Assembly: GCF_900166635.1 (NCBI RefSeq)
Contig: NZ_LT800496.1
Span: 1 to 54,160 of the forward strand
DNA length: 54,160 nucleotides
Direction of reading: 5' to 3'
DNA from: Oceanobacillus timonensis
GTDB taxonomy: Bacteria > Bacillota > Bacilli > Bacillales > Amphibacillaceae
Both the position numbers and the translations under genes were made by a program. Shown here piece after piece: positions 24,002 through 31,701 of this stretch. The stretch's first letter is position 1, and every line of letters starts with the position of its first letter. The notes beneath the pieces were generated by a model. It did not search any database and was not told the DNA's origin. It worked only from the letters and a program-made list of their open reading frames with translations.

Positions 24002-24622
24002 ATGAATACACTGGAAAATATAATTTTTCCAATTATTTTGGGATTAATAATTCTATCATGTTTGGTTAGTTATTTATCTTATAAGTTTTATCTTTCAAAA
24101 GCCAGCAAAAATTTCAAAAGAGAAATTAATGTTGAATTAGATAAAGAACAGCCAGATTTTCAAAAAATCATAACAAATATAATCGACTTTCAAAAGAAAA
24201 ACAAAAAATATCCTTACTTCGTTTCACAAGTAGTAAACAGTGTTAAAGAGAGCGCCTTTTCGAGATTACACAAGATAGTTTCAATGGAATTAAATAAGGA
24301 ACAACCTGACTTACAAAAAAATACATCACTCCTTCACGAACTGGAAAGGCTCACTTATGATGAGGTGTCAAGAATGTATTATCGAGATTTAAAAGAAGAA
24401 CTTGGTAAAATATATCAAAAACAAAAAATGGTTGGGATAGAAAAAGTACTCACCGGTAAATTAGGTCATTCAGATTTTATGTTAAATAAAGTTGACAATA
24501 AAGAAAATTGGTATCAATTAGAAGCTAAAGATGGCAATTATCTAGCTCTCTTTTCAATAGAAGGGATTCCCCCTAATATAAAACTAGTCAAGTTCTTTAA
24601 AACTAATAAAGACATAAATTAA
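24002..24622 (+). CDS. Membrane-anchored protein with shared C-terminal domain (copy 1)
   Basis: A 206-residue protein with one N-terminal membrane helix (about residues 8-30), a long charged helical region (30-145) and a C-terminal domain of about 55 residues. That domain (GHSDFMLNKVDNKEN, then strands, ending VKFFKTN) matches GDSDFILEQMNDREN...LEKFFKKN in the 223-residue protein at 28738. The paralogous pair is described in the findings. An internal repeat NVELDKEQPDFQK / SMELNKEQPDLQK is also visible. ATG 24002 has a perfect site. Confidence 0.65.
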   Translation: MNTLENIIFPIILGLIILSCLVSYLSYKFYLSKASKNFKREINVELDKEQPDFQKIITNIIDFQKKNKKYPYFVSQVVNSVKESAFSRLHKIVSMELNKEQPDLQKNTSLLHELERLTYDEVSRMYYRDLKEELGKIYQKQKMVGIEKVLTGKLGHSDFMLNKVDNKENWYQLEAKDGNYLALFSIEGIPPNIKLVKFFKTNKDIN

Positions 24623-24645
24623 TTCATCTAAAAGGAGAATGTAAA

Positions 24646-24828
24646 ATGAACGAAAAATCTAAACTCAACCATATACAATCTAAAGTTGGTTTACTAATTA
24701 GTTATTTTGGAGAGGACAACCCCAAGTTAAAAAGTGAACTAGAGGATATATTGCAAATGGTAGAACAAGAGCAAGAAACAAGAAGTGAATTAACAAATAC
24801 TCTTTATAATGTGATTAGTAAGATGTAA
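24646..24828 (+). CDS. Small helical protein, unknown
   Basis: A 60-residue protein predicted as two helices with acidic heptads (KSELEDILQMVEQEQETRSEL). ATG 24646 follows AAAAGGAG. It follows the membrane-anchored gene by 23 bp and may dimerise with its coiled region, but this is only suggestion. Confidence 0.55.
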   Translation: MNEKSKLNHIQSKVGLLISYFGEDNPKLKSELEDILQMVEQEQETRSELTNTLYNVISKM

Positions 24829-24867
24829 CTTATTTATAAAAATAAATTTTATATGAAGTCTTAGAAA

Positions 24868-25092
24868 GTGAAAAATAATACAAAAATAAGGATTCCTAAA
24901 AAATATCAGCACATGCTTACTGAAGTTGATAAAGATTCTGATGGTTACTGGGCTTATAGTGAATATGGCTATCGTTTTAGCTTTATGGAATCTCACACAG
25001 CACATGAGGATACTCAAAAGGAATTGCTATCTGTCATAGATACACTTGAAGAGTGTAATTGTGACGAGTGTAATGAATTTAAGAAAGAATAA
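24868..25092 (+). CDS. Small soluble protein with C-terminal Cys cluster
   Basis: A 74-residue protein starting at GTG 24868 (weak site AGAAAG). Basic N-terminus KIRIPKKYQ, then DSDGYW, and a C-terminal ECNCDECNEF that may bind zinc. If the GTG start is wrong, an ATG at 24913 leaves the Cys part intact. Family not recognised. Confidence 0.5.
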   Translation: MKNNTKIRIPKKYQHMLTEVDKDSDGYWAYSEYGYRFSFMESHTAHEDTQKELLSVIDTLEECNCDECNEFKKE

Positions 25093-25126
25093 AATTACAT
25101 CTCAATGAAAAAATGGAGGTTTTAAA

Positions 25127-25387
25127 ATGAATAAATACAATAATTATTCTACATTGGAACATTACGAGGGCAGAATATGGTTTACAAAAACTGACAATAA
25201 AAAAGAGCAACAAGGAATAAACATATGTCAAGAAACTAAAGAGGATTTTCGAGTTTTATATTATGTGATAAAAACTGAAAAAGGATATACATTCGATCAC
25301 AATAAATATTATAGCTTAGATAATATTGTTTACGAATGTTTAAAATCAAACGGTACATTGTGGATGCTAGAAGATTTAGCAACTTGA
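25127..25387 (+). CDS. Small soluble protein, unknown
   Basis: An 86-residue strand-rich protein with Tyr/Trp clusters and a His-Asn-Lys-Tyr segment. ATG 25127 follows ATGGAGGT. Lies in the long operon of 24.0-26.2 kb. No family recognised. Confidence 0.55.
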   Translation: MNKYNNYSTLEHYEGRIWFTKTDNKKEQQGINICQETKEDFRVLYYVIKTEKGYTFDHNKYYSLDNIVYECLKSNGTLWMLEDLAT

Positions 25388-25437
25388 TAGCATTTTCGGA
25401 AGAATAAAAAGTAAATTTTATAAGAGGGGGCAGGATA

Positions 25438-25686
25438 ATGTCTGTATTAAAGGAAGCAACTAAACTAGACGATACCTATAAAGCAATTTCTCTTGATTTA
25501 TTTGATATGCAGGATGACGAAGAAAGAATTATAGATGAGGTAAAATTCCAACTAGATACTTTAAAGTATAGTCGTGGATTGACGGATGAACAATTAGAGG
25601 AAGAAGGATATACAGATGGACAAATACAGCGCATGAAAAATACAGCAATAAAACATCTTGAAGCCTTCTTGAATAAATACAGTTAA
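25438..25686 (+). CDS. Small acidic helical protein, unknown
   Basis: An 82-residue protein, two to three helices, acidic in the middle (FDMQDDEERIIDEV) with a turn at LTDEQLEEEGYTDGQI. ATG 25438 follows GAGGGGGCAGG. It has no membrane helix. Function unknown. Confidence 0.55.
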   Translation: MSVLKEATKLDDTYKAISLDLFDMQDDEERIIDEVKFQLDTLKYSRGLTDEQLEEEGYTDGQIQRMKNTAIKHLEAFLNKYS

Positions 25687-25719
25687 AAACTACATTTTAT
25701 AAAGGGGTGCTTATCAAGG

Positions 25720-25899
25720 GTGAGAAGTGAAAGCGAAATTAAAGAACTTATAAATTCATTAAATAAAGACATGGAAACACTAAGGAGAAATTATTCTAAC
25801 TGGCATGATGAAAACGTTCCTTTAGAAATGATAAGAGAAAATCAATATCGGGTACACACGTTGGAATGGGTGTTGGGAAAACACGAGCGATTCGATTAA
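25720..25899 (+). CDS. Small helical protein, unknown
   Basis: A 59-residue protein from GTG 25720, ten bases after AAAGGGGTG. Coiled-coil-like N-terminal half (SEIKELINSLNKDMETLRRNY) and a Trp-containing second half ending in LEWVLGKHERF. The frame is open, with a site and good codon use, so I consider it real. Confidence 0.5.
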   Translation: MRSESEIKELINSLNKDMETLRRNYSNWHDENVPLEMIRENQYRVHTLEWVLGKHERFD

Positions 25900-25919
25900 A
25901 GGAGGAAGATTGAAATAAT

Positions 25920-26201
25920 ATGAATGCATTGCAAATATTTTTATTTTTATTCATCATTAGTCTCCCTTTAGTTCCATTTCTGTCAGTGCTAGTAAGTAGA
26001 ATTGCAAGAAAGCTAAAAACAGAAGTTAATACTAATGATGATATAAAACCAAATGGAGAACACGATAAGCCTGTGATGAAAACTAACCCTTACAAACATA
26101 TAATCAGTATTTCTACTATTATATTTATACTCATTGCTATATCAGTGCCTGAAAAAATTATAGAAATGATTGAATTCCTTCTCGGTTTATTTGTAAATTA
26201 A
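25920..26201 (+). CDS. Small membrane protein, two helices with polar loop
   Basis: A 93-residue protein: helix at about 4-27, a polar loop of about 40 residues, helix at about 60-80. ATG 25920 follows AAAGGAGGAAG. Last gene before promoter P8. Function unknown. Confidence 0.6.
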   Translation: MNALQIFLFLFIISLPLVPFLSVLVSRIARKLKTEVNTNDDIKPNGEHDKPVMKTNPYKHIISISTIIFILIAISVPEKIIEMIEFLLGLFVN

Positions 26202-26229
26202 ATTTTATATAAATAACGAAAAATGTATT

Positions 26230-26267
26230 ATTGTAGTATTGTATTATTGTGTTATATATGATATACT
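26230..26267 (+). promoter_or_regulatory. Octamer-array promoter P8
   Basis: ATTGTAGT (26230), ATTGTATT (26238) and ATTGTGTT (26246) end 8 bp before TATACT (26262-26267). TTGTAT 26239-26244 is the -35 at 17 bp. The 22 bases around its left edge match those at P5, so the cassettes share ancestry. Confidence 0.8.
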
Positions 26268-26323
26268 TATAATATGAAGTTAACAAATATTATAAGTAAA
26301 ATTTGATCAGGAGGTTATTAATT

Positions 26324-26681
26324 ATGCTAATGGTAATTGTTTATAAAAACGGAAAAGAAGTAACCAGAGGAATTTCTTTAGGTGGTAAACACTACACTGA
26401 AAAAAAACCCTGAACAATGGACAGATATTTGTGATGAATGTTCTTCATATCATACTAAAAATAACAGAAGATATTACCATGATGAATCGACTTACTTTCA
26501 AGAATTGCAAGACAACGGCAAGGGGCGGGAAGTTGTTTATGACAGCAGAACCGGCATTGACAATACAGTAGAATATCCCTTACCTGAATGGTTCGGAAAC
26601 GTAAACAAACCCATTCCTGACTATAACCATAAGCTCGTTGATGGGTATATCATAAGCGAATTCATTAGATATATTGAATAA
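26324..26681 (+). pseudogene. Small gene split by a +1 shift in an A8 run
   Basis: ATG 26324, behind CAGGAGG, opens a frame that stops at 26411-26413 after 29 codons. An overlapping frame, one base ahead, continues to 26681 as a sensible soluble protein with CDECSSYH, GNVNKPIPDYNHKL. The break coincides with eight A at 26400-26407 (GAAAAAAAACCC). One A fewer would give one protein of about 118 residues. It is either a natural frameshift, a sequencing error, or slippage-dependent expression. Confidence 0.7.
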
Positions 26682-26702
26682 GACATCAAGGAGGATTTTA
26701 AA

Positions 26703-26936
26703 ATGAATAAAATATGGGTGCTTTTAGGAATTGTATTGGTCGCATCAATTATTGTATTAATGGCTATCCCAATTTCCAACCTTGCTGAGTTAGTGATTTC
26801 TGAACCTAATGCGACCAGTGCAGATTATAAAGCGGTAGTTAACGATGGTAAAAATTATATAATAATAGCTATTACAATAGCTATGGTTGGTTGGAGTTTT
26901 CAAAGAATGTTTTTAAGAAAAAATGATAACGAATAG
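26703..26936 (+). CDS. Small two-helix membrane protein, unknown
   Basis: A 77-residue protein: helix at 5-27, polar loop of about 22 residues (ISEPNATSADYKAVVNDGKN), helix at 51-68, basic end (RKNDNE). ATG 26703 follows CAAGGAGG. It is probably co-transcribed with the broken gene from P8. Confidence 0.6.
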   Translation: MNKIWVLLGIVLVASIIVLMAIPISNLAELVISEPNATSADYKAVVNDGKNYIIIAITIAMVGWSFQRMFLRKNDNE

Positions 26937-26946
26937 TTTCATGCTA

Positions 26947-26975
26947 GCTTGCATTAAGGTAGCTTTAGTGCAAGC
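26947..26975 (+). other. 11-bp stem-loop before the nuclease-like gene
   Basis: GCTTGCATTAA (26947-26957) pairs with TTAGTGCAAGC (26965-26975, one G-U). No T tract; it may be an attenuator or message-stability element. Confidence 0.45.
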
Positions 26976-27008
26976 AATGGATGAAATTATTAACTAGGAG
27001 GTTTAAAC

Positions 27009-27710
27009 ATGAGTGAAAGGTTAAAAGAAGTAGACCTATTCGAGCCAGTTAAAGATTTCCTATTAAAGCAGGGTTGTTCTAATGTTTATGGAGAAGTTGC
27101 TAATTGTGATGTAGTGGGTTTGCAAGGTGCGGTTGACATCATCGTAGAATTAAAAACGTCCTTAAATTTCAAAGTTTTAGATCAGGCGTTGGATAGATTA
27201 CACTTAGGTCATTACATTTACATCGCAATACCAAGAAGAAAAAGTTACCTCCCAAGGTCAGCAGAGAAAATGCTTAAACAGAACGGAATTGGCGTTTTAG
27301 AGGTCGAGGAAGATAAATATCACGAAAAACTATATGAAGAAAAAAAGCTGATAGCTAATGTTTCGATTCCGGCAAAATTCAATAGAATCTCAGTACAATA
27401 TCAAAAAAAGAAGAAAGATTTCAACCGTATAAGAAAATATATCAAACCTTATCATAAAGAACAATCAGGGGGATTACCGAGCGGGAAAGTAGTTACTGAT
27501 TATTCTGTTACAATGGACAATATCAAATTTTATTTAAAGTATGATAAACGCTCTAAATGGGCAACAGTTGATGAAATATTGAACCGGTGTGAAACGCATT
27601 ATTCTAACCCCAAACCTTCTGTCAGTAGTACATTGCGACAAGAGTGGAATAGTGATTGGGTCGAAACAAAAGTTGAGAACGGAAAAAGGTATTTCAAGTA
27701 TAAAACATAA
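27009..27710 (+). CDS. PD-(D/E)XK nuclease-like protein (DUF2161 type)
   Basis: A 233-residue protein. Residues about 20-105 fit a PD-(D/E)XK fold: Glu in YGEV, Asp in the strand CDVVG or GAVDIIVE, and the catalytic ExK in VELKT near residue 47-50, followed by a conserved-looking helix LDQALDRL and a strand HYIYIAIP. The C-terminal part (160-233) looks like a small winged DNA-binding domain (WATVDEILNRC...SVSSTLRQEW). ATG 27009 follows CTAGGAGG. Could act in anti-defence or defence; the target is unknown. Confidence 0.7.
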   Translation: MSERLKEVDLFEPVKDFLLKQGCSNVYGEVANCDVVGLQGAVDIIVELKTSLNFKVLDQALDRLHLGHYIYIAIPRRKSYLPRSAEKMLKQNGIGVLEVEEDKYHEKLYEEKKLIANVSIPAKFNRISVQYQKKKKDFNRIRKYIKPYHKEQSGGLPSGKVVTDYSVTMDNIKFYLKYDKRSKWATVDEILNRCETHYSNPKPSVSSTLRQEWNSDWVETKVENGKRYFKYKT

Positions 27711-27725
27711 CTGGAGGGTTGTCAT

Positions 27726-27995
27726 ATGTCTGTTTCTATTGATGGTAAAGTTCACAGAAGTATTTCTGTCGTGAAATACGGAGAACCTTTTCCAGTAGCC
27801 AAAAGAAGTATCGAGCGATATATAGAATCTTATGGACACGTCCTTATTTACATTATTGAATTGGGGCAACCAAAGTGGACAGAGCGATTAACAGTAGAAA
27901 TCCCTATGAAGTTTGTAATAACAGATATTATTAACCCTAGTAAAAGCTATAATGATTCAAAAAAGAGAAATCACTTGAAATTAATAAAGGAGTAA
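27726..27995 (+). CDS. Small soluble protein, unknown
   Basis: An 89-residue basic protein, strand-rich, starting ATG 27726 after CTGGAGGG, 15 bp behind the nuclease-like gene, so likely co-transcribed. It ends in a Lys-rich segment. No family recognised. Confidence 0.55.
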   Translation: MSVSIDGKVHRSISVVKYGEPFPVAKRSIERYIESYGHVLIYIIELGQPKWTERLTVEIPMKFVITDIINPSKSYNDSKKRNHLKLIKE

Positions 27996-28057
27996 AACAG
28001 TAAATAAAAAGGGATTTCACACTAACGTAACTAAAGAAGAAGTCGGAGGTAGTAAAA

Positions 28058-28417
28058 TTGACGGGAAATGAATTATTAAAAAAACTAAAAAATGAATTTA
28101 ATTTGAATTATTTTGGTGAATCAGAATCAAGTGGAAAATTTTATTTTGAAAAAATTGGTCAAGGTGAATGGTACGTGGAAATATCGCCTAAAGAAAAAAG
28201 AGTTCGATTCCCTGAAATTAATTCACTGCTTAGTCAAGATGAACAGGTAGAAATATGGAATGAGTACGTAGAGATATTCTATCTATTGATTAATTATTCA
28301 GGTTGTTGGTGGGAATTAGGGATGGGAACACCATTAAATATAAAATATAAATTTAAGAGCTATAAATCAGTTGATTATACTGATTCTATTGCTAAGTTTA
28401 CTGTATTTTATAAATAA
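28058..28417 (+). CDS. Small soluble protein, unknown
   Basis: A 119-residue protein starting at TTG 28058 behind GTCGGAGG; no in-frame ATG lies near. Aromatic-rich (many Tyr, Trp, Phe), with a NYSGCWWELG segment. No membrane helix or known motif. Confidence 0.55.
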   Translation: MTGNELLKKLKNEFNLNYFGESESSGKFYFEKIGQGEWYVEISPKEKRVRFPEINSLLSQDEQVEIWNEYVEIFYLLINYSGCWWELGMGTPLNIKYKFKSYKSVDYTDSIAKFTVFYK

Positions 28418-28443
28418 GCTAATAATAACAAGGAGGTTTATTA

Positions 28444-28695
28444 ATGATAGAAGCTAGATTATTCAAATTCCCTATTACTGATTTTGAGGAAGTTTATGTC
28501 ATTGTTGACAAAGAAAACAACCGATTGCATATTTCTTCTTTCAATTATGAATATAATCTAACATTAAAATTAAGTAATTTAGAAAATGATTTAGATGAAG
28601 AAATAAATAGGAATATACATCGGCAAGAATTAAATTTTGGTGATAAAGTGCGCCGAATCACAAAGGAGATTATCACAGAATTAAATAACAAATGA
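28444..28695 (+). CDS. Small soluble protein, unknown
   Basis: An 83-residue acidic protein with an N-terminal strand region and a C-terminal helix. ATG 28444 follows AAGGAGG. It lies in the run 27.0-30.5 kb of small genes with regular 20-60 bp gaps. No family recognised. Confidence 0.55.
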   Translation: MIEARLFKFPITDFEEVYVIVDKENNRLHISSFNYEYNLTLKLSNLENDLDEEINRNIHRQELNFGDKVRRITKEIITELNNK

Positions 28696-28737
28696 GAATT
28701 ATATGGAGGATAAGTTAGCTAATCAAGGGGGATTCAC

Positions 28738-29409
28738 ATGAAGCATGATACGTTTTCCATGAAAATAAAAATAAGAGATTCTTTAAGAAAAACCAATAAA
28801 ATTATAGTTATTTTTGTATTAGCATACCTTGTTTTGATATTTCTAACTAATCTAATAAGCAGTTTTTTTACCAACATGACAATAATAGAAATCACGCAAT
28901 TACCGATTTTGAATTGGCTTACTATTTTAGCAATCATTGCCTTGATATTGTATGCTTTGTCTTTTTTAGCAGTAAAAAAGATTGACCAATCAGTAAATCA
29001 AGAAATTGTTGAAGCTATGGAAACAATAGAGTATGAGCTTAATAAAACCAATGAACCAATTGAATTTGAAACTATCCAAGAATTGATTACTAACTATAAT
29101 TCAGAAGTAACTTTAATGGTTGGGTATAATGAGCGATGGGAAAGAAATATATCGATACTGGAAGAAACCATTGAAATATTAAATAAAATAAACTTGGAAG
29201 AACCAATTGAAGAAGAATTAGGTGATTCAGACTTTATATTGGAACAAATGAATGACAGAGAAAACACTTTTTTTGTTATTTCTTCACAAGGCACTTATAT
29301 TGCAGAATTTTATATTGAACGCAGATCAGAATATTCCTTCCTTCCAGATGAAATTATATTAGAGAAATTCTTTAAAAAAAATGATGAATTTGGAGAGGTG
29401 TTATTATGA
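28738..29409 (+). CDS. Membrane-anchored protein with shared C-terminal domain (copy 2)
   Basis: A 223-residue protein with two membrane helices (about residues 20-44 and 57-80), a helical acidic region (80-155) and a C-terminal domain (about 155-215) that resembles the last 55 residues of the protein at 24002 (GDSDFILEQMNDREN and LEKFFKKN). The domain contains a strand pattern with Gly-x-Tyr-x-Ala. The two proteins differ in their membrane parts but share orientation, which suggests a cytoplasmic sensor or binding module on a membrane anchor. ATG 28738 follows AAGGGGG. Confidence 0.65.
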   Translation: MKHDTFSMKIKIRDSLRKTNKIIVIFVLAYLVLIFLTNLISSFFTNMTIIEITQLPILNWLTILAIIALILYALSFLAVKKIDQSVNQEIVEAMETIEYELNKTNEPIEFETIQELITNYNSEVTLMVGYNERWERNISILEETIEILNKINLEEPIEEELGDSDFILEQMNDRENTFFVISSQGTYIAEFYIERRSEYSFLPDEIILEKFFKKNDEFGEVLL

Positions 29410-29461
29410 CTGACCAGAATAAAATTTTCAATCAGATATTGGAAAAGTGGTGAAATTTATA

Positions 29462-29809
29462 ATGTTGATTAAAGAATACACTTTGATTGCAGGCTATGAA
29501 CTATTTCCAAATGAAATTATTATACCTTTAACTATTGACAAAGAAGAAAATTGTAAAACATGCGATATACCAACTTTCCAAATACAATACTTGTCAAAAG
29601 ACAGATTTAATCATACGGCTATAAATATTTGCTCGATTTGTCCTAAATGTGATGAACTCCTTGTTTTTTGGGAAGAATTTAAAAATGCTGTTCTCCAATT
29701 AGATAAAACAAGATGTGCAGTTTGTAAGAAAAAAGAAAGAATGATTGATAATCTATGTAAGAAATGCCATCCTTACGCACCTCCGGAAGAATACTGGGAT
29801 AATTTTTAA
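29462..29809 (+). CDS. Cys-rich zinc-ribbon-like protein
   Basis: A protein of about 115 residues with Cys pairs CKTC, CSICPKC, CAVC and CKKC that could bind two zinc ions. I choose ATG 29462; GTG 29447 is possible. A 15-codon frame (29406-29453) overlaps the previous stop and may be a coupling leader. Small zinc proteins of this kind often bind nucleic acid or RNA polymerase; the exact role is unknown. Confidence 0.55.
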   Translation: MLIKEYTLIAGYELFPNEIIIPLTIDKEENCKTCDIPTFQIQYLSKDRFNHTAINICSICPKCDELLVFWEEFKNAVLQLDKTRCAVCKKKERMIDNLCKKCHPYAPPEEYWDNF

Positions 29810-29828
29810 CGAAAGGACGGTGATAGCT

Positions 29829-30152
29829 TTGGTTATGAACTTAATAGTATACACTGGCAATAAAAAAAGGTGGAACGATTCTAAAGATGATTGTGAAATA
29901 GCTGAATTTATAGCAGGTTATAAAAATCCTCAAACTCATAAACTTTTAGACATATTAAAATACGATGAAACAGAAAATACTACTGACATTCCAGAAGAGA
30001 TGTGGGAAGGTCTAGATTATGATGCTACTACTACTTTGAGCGACTTTAAAAATGCTAAAAAATTAGTAAGTACCAATGACGAAAAGATAGTCAAATTTAT
30101 TGATGAAGTAATAAATAATGCGGACACAGAAAAATTATACCTAATGTTTTAG
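29829..30152 (+). CDS. Small soluble protein, unknown
   Basis: A protein of about 107 residues. The best start is TTG 29829, eleven bases after AAAGGA; ATG 29835 is the alternative. It has an acidic middle (EETENTTDIPEEMWEGLDYDATT-like composition) and a helical end. It follows the zinc-ribbon gene by 19 bp. No family recognised. Confidence 0.5.
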   Translation: MVMNLIVYTGNKKRWNDSKDDCEIAEFIAGYKNPQTHKLLDILKYDETENTTDIPEEMWEGLDYDATTTLSDFKNAKKLVSTNDEKIVKFIDEVINNADTEKLYLMF

Positions 30153-30199
30153 GGATTCTAATACGAAATTACTTAATAGTTAAGTTAGGAGGATAGGAA

Positions 30200-30466
30200 G
30201 TGAAAAAATACTATTATGAAGAATTGATTCAGACATATAAAAAGCAATTAGAAATATATCTCAACTCTTTAAAAGGGAATAACCTCTTACCTGATTCCGA
30301 TATTTACAACCTTATTTCGAGAGAATATGCTGTAATCATTTCCGATATCTCTAATGATTTTCCCGAAATCAAACTAAGCGACTTACAACCAATTACCAAT
30401 ACTTTTCAAGATGTTCAGAATGATTACTGTCAATATATAAAAGAATTAGCAGGTTCAAACTTTTAA
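30200..30466 (+). CDS. Small helical protein, unknown
   Basis: An 88-residue, Tyr-rich, mostly helical protein from GTG 30200 behind TTAGGAGGATAGG. It ends 18 bp before the resolvase gene and is likely in its operon. No family recognised. Confidence 0.5.
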   Translation: MKKYYYEELIQTYKKQLEIYLNSLKGNNLLPDSDIYNLISREYAVIISDISNDFPEIKLSDLQPITNTFQDVQNDYCQYIKELAGSNF

Positions 30467-30484
30467 CAAGGAGAGCGAGAAACA

Positions 30485-31096
30485 ATGAATGTTGGCTATA
30501 TACGAGTTAGTAGCAAGGGACAAAACGTTGATAGACAGAAGAAATCTTTAGAAGAATACGGTTGTGAGAAAGTTTTTATTGATAAAAAATCCGGAAAAGA
30601 TTTAGAACGAGAACAGTATCATGAAATGAAATCTTTTATACGTGAAAAAGATATCGTCATATTTGCAGAGTTAGATCGTTTAGGTCGTAACCGAGAAGAA
30701 ATTAATCAGGAGTGGAACGATTTAATTAATAGAGGTTGTGATATTAAGGTTTTGGATATGCCTATCCTCGACACAACACAATATAAAGATGATATGGGGA
30801 AATTTATACTGACTATTGCCAGAGAACTTTTAGGATATATTGCAGAGCAAGAGAGAGTGAAATTATTAGAACGGCAACGCCAAGGAATTGAAATCGCAAA
30901 ACAAAAAGGGAAATACCAAGGTGCTGAAAAATTTTATCGCCCAGATAGTAAAAATCCGGAGTTTCGTTATAAATATTATCAGATAATCGATTTATTAGAA
31001 AAAAAAGTCCCTGTTTCACAAATTTCCAGAGATGTGAGGGTTAGCCGGAATACCGTTTATCGAATAAAGAAAGAGAAGGATTATGCATCATTGTAG
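30485..31096 (+). CDS. Serine recombinase (resolvase)
   Basis: A 203-residue small serine recombinase. The N-terminal catalytic domain begins MNVGYIRVSSKGQNVDRQ, with the nucleophile Ser at 9 or 10; other active-site residues appear in ELDRLGRNREE. A long helix follows and a C-terminal helix-turn-helix (VPVSQISRDVRVSRNTVYRIKK, about 175-196) binds the site. On a plasmid it would resolve multimers into monomers. I see no obvious res site with paired repeats within 200 bp. Its stop codon TAG lies inside the first octamer of promoter P9. Confidence 0.93.
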   Translation: MNVGYIRVSSKGQNVDRQKKSLEEYGCEKVFIDKKSGKDLEREQYHEMKSFIREKDIVIFAELDRLGRNREEINQEWNDLINRGCDIKVLDMPILDTTQYKDDMGKFILTIARELLGYIAEQERVKLLERQRQGIEIAKQKGKYQGAEKFYRPDSKNPEFRYKYYQIIDLLEKKVPVSQISRDVRVSRNTVYRIKKEKDYASL

Positions 31097-31127
31097 CATT
31101 GTGTAATTGTGTTATTAATATTATAAT
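31090..31127 (+). promoter_or_regulatory. Octamer-array promoter P9
   Basis: ATTGTAGC (31090), ATTGTGTA (31098) and ATTGTGTT (31106) end 8 bp before TATAAT (31122-31127). TTGTGT 31099-31104 is the -35 at 17 bp. The array overlaps the end of the resolvase gene. Confidence 0.8.
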
Positions 31128-31159
31128 ATGATTAAAAACATAAGTAGGGGAGGTTTGAA

Positions 31160-31606
31160 ATGAATAAATTTATTATTGGTTCTCAAAATACCTACGGAGA
31201 AGAAAAAGAAAAACTAGGGATTATAGATAAAAATTCATTCAATAAGTTTTTAGAAGACCTAGAATATATTGACGCAGATAGAATTAATGCCGGAATGGTA
31301 GGAGGAAATCACTGTACAAAAATAGCAAATACTTTACGCTGTTTTGAAATCTCCTTTGATAATCGTTACAGTGATATTTTATATATTAATAATCTTTCCA
31401 TTATAAATAACAGTGTGTTCAATGGAGAAAAAACTGATTTAGAAATCCTGTTATGGGTGTCTAAAGAAATGGCAGAAGGAATTGCAGAAATACTAGATGA
31501 AAATATCCGGTATGGTGGTTTTTATGATGACAACTTTTTAAAAAACACTAGAGATTTTTTACTTCAAACTTATATAAGCTGTGTTAACTATCATTTAGTG
31601 AAATAG
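31160..31606 (+). CDS. Soluble protein, unknown (P9 regulon)
   Basis: A 148-residue protein with a mixed strand/helix pattern, a GMVGGNHCTKIANTLRCFEISF core and an acidic helix (EILLWVSKEMAEGIAEILDENIRYGG). ATG 31160 follows GGGGAGG. It is flanked by two octamer promoters, so it is probably monocistronic. I do not recognise it; anti-restriction or signalling roles are only possible. Confidence 0.6.
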   Translation: MNKFIIGSQNTYGEEKEKLGIIDKNSFNKFLEDLEYIDADRINAGMVGGNHCTKIANTLRCFEISFDNRYSDILYINNLSIINNSVFNGEKTDLEILLWVSKEMAEGIAEILDENIRYGGFYDDNFLKNTRDFLLQTYISCVNYHLVK

Positions 31607-31640
31607 ATTGTTTGGAATTTAAACAATGTAGTAAAGTATT

Positions 31641-31670
31641 ATTGTGTTATTGTATTAATAATGTTATAAT
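31641..31670 (+). promoter_or_regulatory. Octamer-array promoter P10
   Basis: AATGTAGT (31625), AAAGTATT (31633), ATTGTGTT (31641) and ATTGTATT (31649) end 8 bp before TATAAT (31665-31670). TTGTGT 31642-31647 is the -35 at 17 bp. It drives the mini P-loop gene with the ATT start. Confidence 0.8.
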
Positions 31671-31701
31671 CTTTATAATTAAACTAAGAAGGGAGAAATT
31701 C

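Noticed and set aside
27589..27774. Plus-strand frame across the end of the nuclease-like gene
   Set aside because: It overlaps two better-supported genes in other frames and lacks a ribosome site.
29406..29453. 15-codon frame between the 28738 and 29462 genes
   Set aside because: It overlaps the stop by four bases and may serve coupling, but it is too short to call a gene.
30300..30484. res site for the resolvase
   Set aside because: I looked for paired 12-bp inverted motifs upstream of the recombinase gene and found none clear enough to report.
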